Below are positions 8,203 to 15,867 of a stretch of DNA of 19,067 bases, one piece after another. The DNA is from Planctomycetota bacterium (GTDB lineage Bacteria > Planctomycetota > Phycisphaerae > UBA1845). Both the position numbers and the translations under genes were made by a program. Below the pieces are notes generated by a model. That model saw nothing but the letters and a program-made list of their open reading frames with translations, was not told the DNA's origin and did no database searches. Every line of letters starts with the position of its first letter. Within the stretch, counting starts at the first letter, position 1. The DNA lies in NCBI GenBank assembly GCA_024278775.1, contig JAJRSP010000165.1, forward strand, positions 1-19,067, read 5' to 3'.

Positions 8203-9078
8203 CTAACGCTTTTTCTCTCGCTTGCGAAAAAACCGTACGAGCGGCTCCACATACGAATCTTCCGTGTTAATGGCGATGGTCTCGGTGTCCATACGTCGAA
8301 AGAGCGTCTCGCGATGAGCCACCTGCTCGGCCACGTAGTCGGCATATTGTCGTCGCACCCGTCGACTCGACGTGTCCACAAGAACCACCTCACCCGTCTC
8401 CGGATCTTCGAGCTCCATCAGTCCAGCCGCGGGCAGGGTTTGCTCGCGAGGATCGCTCACGATAATCGGTATCAGATCATGCCGCCGCTGTGCAACACGT
8501 AACGAGCGATCGTAACCCGTGGCAAGAAAATCACTCACGAGAAAGCAGATCGACTTGCGTATCGTCACGCGGTTGAGAAAACCGACGGCCTCGTTGATGT
8601 CCGTCCCGCGTCCCTCGGGCTGATGGTAGAGCAGTTCACGAATGATCCGAAGCACGTGCTGCGTGCCTTTTTTGGCCGGCACGTACTTCTCCACGCGATC
8701 GGTGAAGAGGATCAGTCCGACCTTATCGTTACTTCGAATGGCCGAGAACGCGAGCACGGCACACAACTCGGCCGCCACATCCAGCTTAAACTGATTCACG
8801 CTGCCAAAGAACCCGGAACGGCTCGCATCCACCACGAGCATGACCGTCAACTCCCGTTCCTCGCGATATTTCTTGATGAACGGCTCGCCGTACCGCGCCG
8901 AGACATTCCAGTCGATCAGCCGCACGTCATCGCCCAACTGGTACGGACACACCTCCTCGAACTCCATGCCGCGTCCGCGAAACGCGGAATGATACTGCCC
9001 CGCAAGCACGTCGTTCACCGTCCGCGACGTGCGTATCTGAATCTGGCGAACCTTCTTCAGTAGCTCCTTGGGGATCAT
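8203..9078 (-). CDS. DUF58 family protein with VWA-like fold
   Basis: 291 residues from the ATG at 9078; a TTG at 9087 would add three residues. Neither start has a clear Shine-Dalgarno sequence. The DUF58 signature is plain at about residues 48-76: LGDDVRLIDWNVSARYGEPF followed by IKKYREERE. It runs into a VWA-like core with D84-A-S86-R-S88, which keeps the DxSxS metal-site pattern. The protein has no membrane segment, so it is a short cytoplasmic DUF58 member. It lies 24 bases downstream of moxR and 27 bases upstream of the BatD-like lipoprotein gene. MoxR plus DUF58 is the conserved core of MoxR-Bat systems, and DUF58 proteins are regarded as likely clients or partners of the ATPase. The function is inferred from context. 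Confidence 0.9.
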   Translation of the reverse strand: MIPKELLKKVRQIQIRTSRTVNDVLAGQYHSAFRGRGMEFEEVCPYQLGDDVRLIDWNVSARYGEPFIKKYREERELTVMLVVDASRSGFFGSVNQFKLDVAAELCAVLAFSAIRSNDKVGLILFTDRVEKYVPAKKGTQHVLRIIRELLYHQPEGRGTDINEAVGFLNRVTIRKSICFLVSDFLATGYDRSLRVAQRRHDLIPIIVSDPREQTLPAAGLMELEDPETGEVVLVDTSSRRVRRQYADYVAEQVAHRETLFRRMDTETIAINTEDSYVEPLVRFFRKREKKR

Positions 9079-9102
9079 CGACGGCAACCAACGAAAAAAA
9101 GT

Positions 9103-10101
9103 CTACGGAACCGGAACATGGTCAAGGATGGCGCGAACGACGTCTTCCGAGGTTTTCTCCTCCGCCTCGGCTTCATACGTGATGATGACACGATGCCGAA
9201 GAATGTCCGGGGCCACCGTCTTGACGTCTTGCGGCGTGATGTAGCCGCGACCGGCAAGAAACGCAACCGCTCGAGCCCCCACGGTCAACGCCAGTGTCGC
9301 TCGGGGCGAAGCGCCGAACTGAATCAGATCGGCCACAGGAATGATAAATCGAGCCGGGTCCCGCGTCGCAAGAACCCAATCCACAATATACTCTTTGATC
9401 TTGTCGTCCATATAGATTTCGTCGACCACCGCGCGCGCCGAGGCGATTTCGCCCGGCGATAACACCGCCGACACGTCAATCTGAGGCGCCGTCGACCCCA
9501 TGCGATCCAAGATTTGGCGTTCTTCGTCCCGCGTAGGATAGTCCACCAGCAGCTTCATCATGAACCGGTCCACCTGCGCTTCGGGAAGAGGATAAGTGCC
9601 CTCCTGCTCGATCGGATTCTGCGTCGCAAGCACCAGAAACGGATCGTCCAGCGGGAACGTGTCTGTGCCGATGGTGACCTGTCGCTCTTGCATCGCCTCG
9701 AGCAACGCCGACTGCACCTTCGCGGGCGCTCGGTTGACTTCGTCGGCGAGAATGATGTTGGCGAATATAGGACCTTTTTGCACGATGAACTCGCCGTCGG
9801 CCGGACGATAGATGAGCGTGCCCAGGAGGTCGGCCGGAAGCAGGTCGGGAGTAAACTGCAACCGTTGAAACTTCGCCTGAATACCCTTGGCAAGCGTGGC
9901 GACGGCCATCGTCTTCGCCAGCCCGGGCACGCCCTCGATCAATAGATGTCCGTTGGATACCAACCCAACCAGCATCCGGTGCAGCAGATCGTCCTGGCCG
10001 ACAATCACCCGGTGCATCTGTTCGAGCAACCGGCGAAACGGCTCGCTGTGTTGCGCAACGCGCTCGCTGATTTGCTTGACGTCCCATTCCGTCGTGGTCA
10101 T
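9103..10101 (-). CDS. moxR: MoxR family AAA+ ATPase
   Basis: 332 residues from the ATG at 10101, preceded by GGAG at 9 nt; in-frame ATG 10116 and TTG 10134 are alternatives. Walker A is GVPGLAKT (57-64), the AKT ending being typical of MoxR proteins; Walker B is ILADE (117-121); sensor 1 is LATQNP (158-163); EAQVDRF (174-180) carries the arginine-finger region. The C-terminal lid includes FGASPRATLAL. Length and motifs match full-length cytoplasmic MoxR. These ATPases act as chaperone-like hexamers that remodel VWA-domain proteins and complexes, and here DUF58 and two VWA genes follow. It is the first gene of the operon, downstream of a long noncoding stretch that should hold the promoter. 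Confidence 0.95.
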   Translation of the reverse strand: MTTTEWDVKQISERVAQHSEPFRRLLEQMHRVIVGQDDLLHRMLVGLVSNGHLLIEGVPGLAKTMAVATLAKGIQAKFQRLQFTPDLLPADLLGTLIYRPADGEFIVQKGPIFANIILADEVNRAPAKVQSALLEAMQERQVTIGTDTFPLDDPFLVLATQNPIEQEGTYPLPEAQVDRFMMKLLVDYPTRDEERQILDRMGSTAPQIDVSAVLSPGEIASARAVVDEIYMDDKIKEYIVDWVLATRDPARFIIPVADLIQFGASPRATLALTVGARAVAFLAGRGYITPQDVKTVAPDILRHRVIITYEAEAEEKTSEDVVRAILDHVPVP

Positions 10102-10116
10102 CGTGTGTGGCTCCAT

Positions 10117-10548
10117 ACACCAGATACGAATCAATGCTAAAGAAGGTTCAAGACGAACAACCTTACGGGCCGGTGAATGTACCCGTCTGTCCTAGTAGAC
10201 GCAACAGACTGCGGGACCCTGTCAAAACGAAGGGGGGAAGACGGAATCGGCGGGTCCCCCATCCCTTCCCCAAGGCATACGGTGGGGGACGAAAACAGTG
10301 GCGATAACGATCCGGAAGAGGAACGGAGTCATGCATGCGAAGTCCGCCCCCCACCCTTTGGGAGTACCCGAAGGATGATTCCATGAAAGCGGGGCACCCA
10401 CATGAACGCCAAGCCGCCAAAAGTGTCTTGCACCCCAAAACGAACGCGTACTCGGAATGGTTGATGACTGCGGGCGTAGAGCGCAACAGGTATGTAACGC
10501 AACCGTCAGCCCGAGGGCAGGCAGGGTCTCTGACAAACAAACATGGCG
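10117..10548. other. Noncoding stretch between the signalling gene and moxR
   Basis: About 430 bases with no believable gene; the overlapping open frames here lack family features and would be antisense to one another. It must contain the end of the signalling-gene transcript and the promoter of the moxR-bat operon. I see an 8-bp perfect inverted repeat at 10254-10261 / 10283-10290, a weak 5-bp one near 10507-10534 and a 6-bp one at 10185-10190 / 10204-10209. No sigma70-like promoter here is good enough to call: TTGAAC and TATCTG on the minus strand stand 19 bases apart just upstream of moxR. Confidence 0.6.
10254..10290. repeat. Perfect 8-bp inverted repeat (GTCCCCCA / TGGGGGAC)
   Basis: The arms at 10254-10261 and 10283-10290 are exact reverse complements separated by 21 bases, and the loop itself holds a small CCTT/AAGG pairing. 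It lies in the noncoding stretch upstream of moxR. No T-run follows on either strand, so it is not a typical intrinsic terminator. It could be a folded leader element, a protein-binding palindrome, or chance in a GC-rich region. Confidence 0.4.
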
Positions 10549-12225
10549 CTAGGCGGTCGTGCTTGTAATCGCCGTACGCACTTCGTTAAGAAGTTGATCG
10601 ACCTTAAACGGCTTAAACAACACCGCCGCCAGTCCCTCACGCCGGGCACGAACAATCGTGTGGTTGGGGTCGTATCCGAAGCCCGTCATCAGAATCACCG
10701 GCGTTTGACTGTTGACCTCCTTGGCGGCGGCAAACACATCATATCCGGACCTGCCCGGCATCTTGATGTCGCTCAGCACCAGATCGAACGACCCATCGCC
10801 AAGATGAGCGATCGCCTCCGTACCATCGCAAGCCACGGTCACCTCACACCCATACCCGACCAACACGTCGCGCACGGTATCGCGGATGATCTCCTCGTCA
10901 TCAGCCAGAAGAATACGTTTGGTGTCGAGCGTGGGGTCCTTCGGCTGCGCCTGAGAAGAGCGCACCCCAATCAGCCCCGGTTTGTCCGAGGTCACCTGTT
11001 TGATGCTCTCACGAATCTTGACAGCGTTTGCAGAGATGCTCCGGATACGATGACGTAGGTCGTCGTGCCCGATGTAGTCCTCGATGAGGTTTTCCGCCTC
11101 GGTGAGAATGTCGTTGAGTGGGGCCGTGATCTCAGCCATCACATTCGAGCCGAGTTGACCGGTAGTGGTCCGGCGTTCGCAGACAAGCAGCTCGAGAATC
11201 TGCAAGGAGAGCGCCAAATAACGACCGAAGATCTCTGCGAACTGCCGATCATCTTCGCTGAAAGCAGCCAGCTTGGTGCTCTCGAAGTTTGCGACGCCGA
11301 CCACCTGGTCACGCAGCCGCAACGGCACCGAAAGCGATGACCGCGCGTTGTCGATGCCGCGCACGTACCGGGGGTCCTTCGAGGTATCCGGACAGATATA
11401 GCTTCGACCACGGGCGGCCACGTATCCGCAGACGCCATTACCTTCCGACATGCCATACAGCTCGGTGTGGGCCCGGTCTTCCGGCATGCGAGACACAAGC
11501 ACCGGCTCCAGCTTGTTGTTTTTTTTGTCGAGCACGAAGATGACAAAGTTGTCGAAGTGAAGAAGGTCTTCCGTGCAGCGGAGCACCTTTTGTTCTAATA
11601 GCGACAACCGTTGCTGCGTGTCGAGTTGGGCAAATGTTTCGGTGTCGAGGTTGAGCAACTCGCGACCGCTCTGGTCGATCGCATCGATCTTGTCCTGCAG
11701 CCGACGGGCGTTCGTCGCTTCCCACACAACGGCCGCCACCTCAGTCACACCACGGGACGGATCGGTTACCGGCGTAGCTGTGATGTCGAACGAATCACCA
11801 TCGACACCGGTATAGGCGAACCGGCGACCGAGCGCATCCTCGGCGTGGGCGGCACCTTTCGCAATGGCAAATGTTTCCACGCAGCACCGACTGACAAAGG
11901 CGCGAACATCAGCAGGGAAGCTTAGCAGCTTTCCGTTCGCCCAGTCTAACTCGCCGGCTTCGTTAACGATCGCCACACCCTGATCCACACTATCAATAAT
12001 CGCGGCGGCTTGTCCGCTGAAATGAACATTCTGAAAAGGCAAAAAATCAGCCGCTCGACTGACGACCAGATCGAACGGCTCGGTGCGAAGGGTATTCAAC
12101 GCCTCTTCAAGAGTTGAGACGCGGGTAACTTGCCAGTGCGATTGCACCCACGACAACTCCTCATGGTCACATCCGGCCGGACCAAGGAGCAGCACGTTGA
12201 TATGTCTCACTGCGTTTTGACTCAT
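10549..12225 (-). CDS. Multidomain signalling protein: pseudo-receiver, PAS, GAF, H-less DHp, receiver
   Basis: 558 residues from the ATG at 12225, with GGTGGA 7 nt before it; a further start at 12267 is possible. Residues 8-63 look like a receiver domain, but the phosphoacceptor position reads DLVVSR (Arg57) instead of SD. A PAS-like domain spans about 73-172 (AIIDSVDQGVAIVNEAGELD). A GAF domain follows at about 195-348 (GVCGYVAARGRSYICPD; SLSVPLRLRDQVVGVANFES). A helical segment at 355-412 resembles a histidine-kinase dimerisation domain, but the His of HExxxPL is Ala364 (AEITAPL). No ATP-binding domain follows. The C-terminal receiver (436-554) is intact: D442/D443, D486 in LSDIKMP, T514 and K538. 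It may integrate a small-molecule signal and accept phosphate from a kinase encoded elsewhere. It is probably monocistronic, with noncoding DNA on both sides. Confidence 0.88.
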   Translation of the reverse strand: MSQNAVRHINVLLLGPAGCDHEELSWVQSHWQVTRVSTLEEALNTLRTEPFDLVVSRAADFLPFQNVHFSGQAAAIIDSVDQGVAIVNEAGELDWANGKLLSFPADVRAFVSRCCVETFAIAKGAAHAEDALGRRFAYTGVDGDSFDITATPVTDPSRGVTEVAAVVWEATNARRLQDKIDAIDQSGRELLNLDTETFAQLDTQQRLSLLEQKVLRCTEDLLHFDNFVIFVLDKKNNKLEPVLVSRMPEDRAHTELYGMSEGNGVCGYVAARGRSYICPDTSKDPRYVRGIDNARSSLSVPLRLRDQVVGVANFESTKLAAFSEDDRQFAEIFGRYLALSLQILELLVCERRTTTGQLGSNVMAEITAPLNDILTEAENLIEDYIGHDDLRHRIRSISANAVKIRESIKQVTSDKPGLIGVRSSQAQPKDPTLDTKRILLADDEEIIRDTVRDVLVGYGCEVTVACDGTEAIAHLGDGSFDLVLSDIKMPGRSGYDVFAAAKEVNSQTPVILMTGFGYDPNHTIVRARREGLAAVLFKPFKVDQLLNEVRTAITSTTA

Positions 12226-12498
12226 CTCGCCATCCACCGAGATCCCAGGTAAAACCAACGCCCCCACACGATCATAGGCACCATGTGGACTGGTTTCATC
12301 CCGCGTTTGATCCGGTATCCTCTTTTCCCACCTAAGGCGGTGTTCCAGAATACCACCGTACGGGGATACAATTCAAGTACCGTCGGCCTCTTTTATCGGG
12401 GACTACCCTCGATTCACTCAACCAAACTTCAGAACTATTCTTGGCTCTGGAAGGGCTCCACTCCGGGGGTCTCGAACATCGCGCAAAGATTGCCGATA
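12226..12498. other. Noncoding leader region upstream of the signalling gene
   Basis: About 270 bases between the glycosyltransferase stop and the signalling gene start. No gene is supported; the plus-strand frame that runs through here continues antisense into the glycosyltransferase and has no family features. It should hold the end of the glycan-operon transcript and the promoter of the signalling gene. Confidence 0.55.
12347..12376 (-). promoter_or_regulatory. Candidate sigma70-like promoter of the signalling gene
   Basis: On the minus strand TTGAAT (12376-12371) and TATTCT (12352-12347) stand 18 bases apart, about 120 bases before the ATG at 12225. Match and spacing are reasonable for a housekeeping promoter, but planctomycete promoter consensus is poorly known and such matches occur by chance. 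Confidence 0.3.
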
Positions 12499-13671
12499 TC
12501 AGAGCCCCCTAACGGAACGATCAGAGAGCGATCCATAGAGCTGGATCATCTCGGCGGCGTGACGCGACATGCTGACCTGAGACGCTATTTCCTGCGCGGA
12601 TTGTTGGACCCGAGCGCGGCGTGGGGCGTCGCGTAGTCCGGTAATCCTATCCGCCAGGCCAAAAACGTCGTCCGGCTCGGATAGACAATAGCCGTTGACT
12701 CCATCTTGGATCATCTCGGACGCCCCGTCCCATCGAGTGGTGATGACGGCCAACCCGCTCGTCATCGCCTCCAACACGACCCGACTACATGGATCGTAGT
12801 AGGTCGGGTGGACCAACACGTCCCCCGCATGGTAGAGCTGTCGGACGCGATCACTCGGTCCTATAAACTGAACCACGTCGGACACGCCGAGCCGGAGAAC
12901 CCTCCGCCTCCAACCGGCCGTGTCACCCTTACCCACGACCAGGGCTCGAACCCCCCCCACCCGTCGACCCCGCAGCAGGGACATCGCCTCCAACCAATGA
13001 CGCACCCCCTTGAGCTTGAAGTTGTGAGCCACCGTAAGTACGAGTAGATCGTCAGCCGTGATCCCGAACTCCTCCCGGATACACCGGCGGTGATCCATTC
13101 GGGTTTGAAGCGGCGTGGTGTCGGGGTCGACGGCGTTATAGATTTTTCGAACACGTAAGGCATCGAGACGATAATGCCGCCGGAGTTGGTCCACGACGTA
13201 GTCAGAGATGGCCACCACGACCGGGCCGTCATCGCCCCCCAAAAGCTCTCGTTCGAGGCGCAGCATGTGCCGTTGTTTCAGGTTACACAGATTGGCGCAA
13301 CGCTTGATCGATCGTCTCATCCCGGATGGACGCAGGGCGATGTTCCGTTCGATCGTCTCGGCCACCGTGCCGCCGCGCGGCTGGTAGATCGTCGCACCAC
13401 GGCAGGGGGAAATGGCGTGGATGATGTCGAATCGGTCCGCCCGAACCATCCGCTCCACGCGGTGGGCAAACGTGACGCTTCGCCGGGTCCGAGACATCGC
13501 GGCCCCACTCACCGAATGCACATGCAGGCCGGGCGTGGGCGAGGGGCGACTGCGTGTGAACACGTGAACCTCAATTCCTGCATCCATCAGATGGTGCAGA
13601 AACTGTAGCGTCGAGGTTTCCGCACCGCCGCGCCACGCATCGAGCCATTCACTAACCAGTGCGACTTTCAA
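12499..13671 (-). CDS. Family 4 glycosyltransferase, WaaG-like
   Basis: 390 residues starting at a TTG (13671) that overlaps the TGA of the upstream kinase gene as TTGA. This start is preferred because the conserved GT4 N-terminus MKVALVSEWLDAWRGGAE begins exactly there and no ATG follows before residue 29. GGAE at 15-18 belongs to the acceptor-side N-domain. The nucleotide-sugar side has AHNFKLKGV (215-223), VVGKGD (245-250) and HPTYYDPCSRVVLEAM (288-303), where D293 and E301 give a DX7E form of the family EX7E motif. These features match GT-B retaining transferases of the WaaG lipopolysaccharide-core branch. Its neighbours, a WaaP-like kinase and a heptosyltransferase-like gene, support a role in building the core oligosaccharide at the cytoplasmic face of the inner membrane. 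Donor and acceptor cannot be read from the sequence. Confidence 0.9.
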   Translation of the reverse strand: MKVALVSEWLDAWRGGAETSTLQFLHHLMDAGIEVHVFTRSRPSPTPGLHVHSVSGAAMSRTRRSVTFAHRVERMVRADRFDIIHAISPCRGATIYQPRGGTVAETIERNIALRPSGMRRSIKRCANLCNLKQRHMLRLERELLGGDDGPVVVAISDYVVDQLRRHYRLDALRVRKIYNAVDPDTTPLQTRMDHRRCIREEFGITADDLLVLTVAHNFKLKGVRHWLEAMSLLRGRRVGGVRALVVGKGDTAGWRRRVLRLGVSDVVQFIGPSDRVRQLYHAGDVLVHPTYYDPCSRVVLEAMTSGLAVITTRWDGASEMIQDGVNGYCLSEPDDVFGLADRITGLRDAPRRARVQQSAQEIASQVSMSRHAAEMIQLYGSLSDRSVRGL

Positions 13672-14579
13672 CGGCTCGCACCGCTCCCTTCCGCGTCGTC
13701 CCGGTGAAATCGCTCCCGCCGCCGAGCGTCATGCCGAGCGATACGCCGCGTTTTCCCCACGATGCGATAGATGAGCCGACGAGCCTCCGCGTCGAGACAC
13801 GACTTGCCAAGATACTCTTTTAACCATCGCACCCGGTCCGTCGTAGAGACGGCATCTTCAGGGGCTGAATAGTTGAGCGAGGCCAAATCCTTCACGACCC
13901 AACGCGACATGTTCCACCGGGGTCGACGCATCCGTTGCAGGTCGATCAGTCGGAGCGAATGGTCCGCCTCGCCGCTCTCCACAAAAAAAACATGACACAG
14001 GTAGAGGTCGCGGTGGACGTATCCCTTGCCGTGCAAGCGTGATACGAGCTTCGCGAGCGGCGAGATCAATCGTCGCAAATCCCTCCGCTTATCAAGGTGC
14101 CACGCCGGAACGAGCGTTTCCAAGGATTCGCCGGGTACGGCCGCCGTCACCAGCACGCTTCGCGTTTCTCGTGACCCGTCGAACTCCTCCCCCAGCGCGA
14201 CGGCCTCGACCGACGGTATACCGTCTCGTCGGAGCCGGTCTATCCACCGCCACTCGATGCCCGCGATACTACTCGCCCCCGCACAACTGGCCTCGCGAAC
14301 CGCACGAGCCGGCGGATTCTGATAGCGTTTGATGTAGAAAACACGCTCTGTGGGACCGTCCTTGACCGTTCCATCGTGGAGCGTCACACGCAAACGCTCA
14401 CGCCAGGGATCGAGACCGGGCTTGCCGAGCGGCGTGTCACTACGGACGGCAAACAGCGCGTCGATCGAATCCAACTCGTTCAGTCGGAGCATCGTCGTGA
14501 ACCCGGGCCTCACCTGCAGATCGTTGACTTCGACCGGGTCGCAGGCGTCGTGTGATGGTTGTGTCGAGGTGGCGTCCAT
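13668..14579 (-). CDS. Lipopolysaccharide core kinase, WaaP/KdkA-like
   Basis: 303 residues from the ATG at 14579, five bases after the stop of the heptosyltransferase frame; the longer open frame to 14738 overlaps that gene and is not needed. Protein-kinase-like features are present in order: VFYIKRYQNP with the ATP-binding Lys84, Glu109 in a helix-C position, the catalytic loop HGKGYVHRDLYLCHVFF with H189-R-D191, and the metal-binding IDLQR with Asp213. HRDLYLCHxFF is characteristic of WaaP/Kdo-kinase proteins, which phosphorylate heptose or Kdo in the lipopolysaccharide inner core. A basic C-terminus (KTRRIARHDARRRERFHR) may bind membrane. The gene sits between a heptosyltransferase and a WaaG-like transferase, a typical core-biosynthesis grouping. 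Exact acceptor sugar unknown. Confidence 0.88.
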   Translation of the reverse strand: MDATSTQPSHDACDPVEVNDLQVRPGFTTMLRLNELDSIDALFAVRSDTPLGKPGLDPWRERLRVTLHDGTVKDGPTERVFYIKRYQNPPARAVREASCAGASSIAGIEWRWIDRLRRDGIPSVEAVALGEEFDGSRETRSVLVTAAVPGESLETLVPAWHLDKRRDLRRLISPLAKLVSRLHGKGYVHRDLYLCHVFFVESGEADHSLRLIDLQRMRRPRWNMSRWVVKDLASLNYSAPEDAVSTTDRVRWLKEYLGKSCLDAEARRLIYRIVGKTRRIARHDARRRERFHRDDAEGSGASR

Positions 14580-14584
14580 GCTGC

Positions 14585-15732
14585 TTATCGTGTGGGCTGC
14601 GAGGTACGCGCGCGGAGTAGCGTTACCGCAGCGGCCGTGACCATATCCACCGTGACGCCGGTCATGCAATCCAGATGCTTCAGCGGGCACTGCTTCTGCT
14701 GGCAGGGACCACACTCGACATCCACCCGAACGATCCACTCATACGCGTAGTCGGTATCGGTCCACTCCGGGTGCGTCGGACCAAAGATCGTCACCACCGG
14801 CACATCAAACGTTTTGGCGAAATGCCGTGGCCCGGCGTCATTACACAGCAACAGATCACACCGTCGGATCAACGATTTGAGCTCGCCCAGCGATAGCCCG
14901 GGGTGATCCAAGACAAACGCCGGTTGCTTCGTCGCCTCGCCAATGGCACGGGCGATCGGCTCTTCTCCCGGACCGCAGGTGATGACCACGCCGGCTCCTT
15001 CCGACTCGATCAAGCGGTCGGCCGCTGCCGCGAACGATCCGTCGGCCAGCATTTCGACGCCCCAAACTTCGCACCGGGGCTGATCACCACGAGCGGGCGT
15101 CGTCCGGCCAGGCCAAGTGATTGCAGCCGCTCCTCGACCGAGGAGTCGCAGTCGGATGTGGTGAATAATTCGAGTTTGTGGTCGGGTCGTTCGCAGCCGA
15201 TTCGCTCGGCCAGATCGGCGTAATACTCCACCATAGGCATGGGGATGAACCGGCTAGGCCGTACAGGCAGTCTCGGTGCCTCGCGGTGGCCGTAGTTGAC
15301 GACACCCGCCCCCCGACGGTTCTTCACGGCCAGCCGATCCGTCAGGAGCCAGCCGCGGCGGTCCCGATCGTAGCCAATCCGCTTCTCGGCCCGTGCCCAC
15401 CAGGCGACCAGCGCGGCGCGAAACGAGTTCGGAAGCAGCACAGCCAGATCGAAGCGTTGGAGACGCAAGTCTCGGGCAAAATCGCGATAGGCACGGTGGA
15501 GCGGGGAGCGAACCTCCCTGGCCGGCCACTCGATAACTTCGTCCATCCATGTCCCGCCACGAATCAACTCGCGGAGGTTCGGTTCAGCCAGTAACGAAAT
15601 ACGGGCCTGGGGAAACCGAGCACGAATCGCGCGAAGCGTGGGTGTGGCCATGACAAAATCACCAACCCACGTCGGCGCGACCACTAGCACAGACCCCGGA
15701 TCAGCGTCGCCTTTTCGATACAACGGCTGCAT
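14585..15732 (-). pseudogene. waaF: ADP-heptose:LPS heptosyltransferase II-like gene, broken by one apparent frameshift
   Basis: Two overlapping minus-strand frames are the halves of one family 9 glycosyltransferase. The first starts at the ATG at 15732 with VLVVAPTWVGDFVMATPTLR and reaches the family motif SPGAKFGASKCWP before it goes off into RSRQRPTA. The second frame carries the continuation FAAAADRLIE, then CDLLLCNDAGPRHFAK, VVTIFGPTHPEWT and the cysteine-rich tail CGPCQQKQCPLKHLDCM, stopping at TAA 14585. Adding one T to the TT at 15033-15034 (AA on the plus strand) gives CWPTDRFAAAADRLIE, and the total becomes 1149 bases, exactly 383 codons. Intact, it would transfer heptose onto the inner core in the cytoplasm. 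It is either a young pseudogene or a sequencing error; without the defect it would head the glycan operon. Confidence 0.88.
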
Positions 15733-15756
15733 GACCGGGATTGTACGGGTTGGTCT

Positions 15757-15813
15757 CGGGAGCGGCTAGGCTCCAGCGTCACCAGGTAACGCCGGAGCGG
15801 AGCCGCCATCCCG
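15757..15813. terminator. Long imperfect hairpin between the cytochrome and glycan modules
   Basis: Nested complementary arms: CGGGA 15757-15761 with TCCCG 15809-15813, GCGGCT 15762-15767 with AGCCGC 15801-15806, GCTCC 15770-15774 with GGAGC 15794-15798, and GCGT 15776-15779 with ACGC 15789-15792, around a 9-base loop. That is 20 paired bases with small internal loops. It lies 54 bases after the cytochrome c stop and 24 bases before the heptosyltransferase ATG. No T-run follows on the minus strand, so it is not a canonical intrinsic terminator. It may end transcription by another route, stabilise the upstream mRNA, or control the downstream gene's leader. Confidence 0.5.
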
Positions 15814-15867
15814 AACGGCAGAACACCGCTTCCGCGGCGACCGCCTGATAATGTGAGACGCCGAAGC

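Noticed and set aside
10163..10540. A 125-codon minus-strand frame in the gap before moxR
   Set aside because: Irregular composition rich in Cys/Arg/Pro, no family resemblance, no ribosome binding site, and open frames on the other strand overlap it equally well.
12283..12636. A 117-codon plus-strand frame starting in the noncoding stretch
   Set aside because: No recognisable domain, it runs antisense into the glycosyltransferase gene, and its composition is not gene-like.
14580..14738. N-terminal extension of the kinase to 14738
   Set aside because: It overlaps the cysteine-rich end of the heptosyltransferase frame, which is clearly coding, and adds no kinase sequence.
15010..15052. Programmed ribosomal frameshifting in the heptosyltransferase gene
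   Set aside because: No slippery heptamer, downstream pseudoknot or internal Shine-Dalgarno site is visible; the family does not use frameshifting, so a mutation or sequencing error is simpler.
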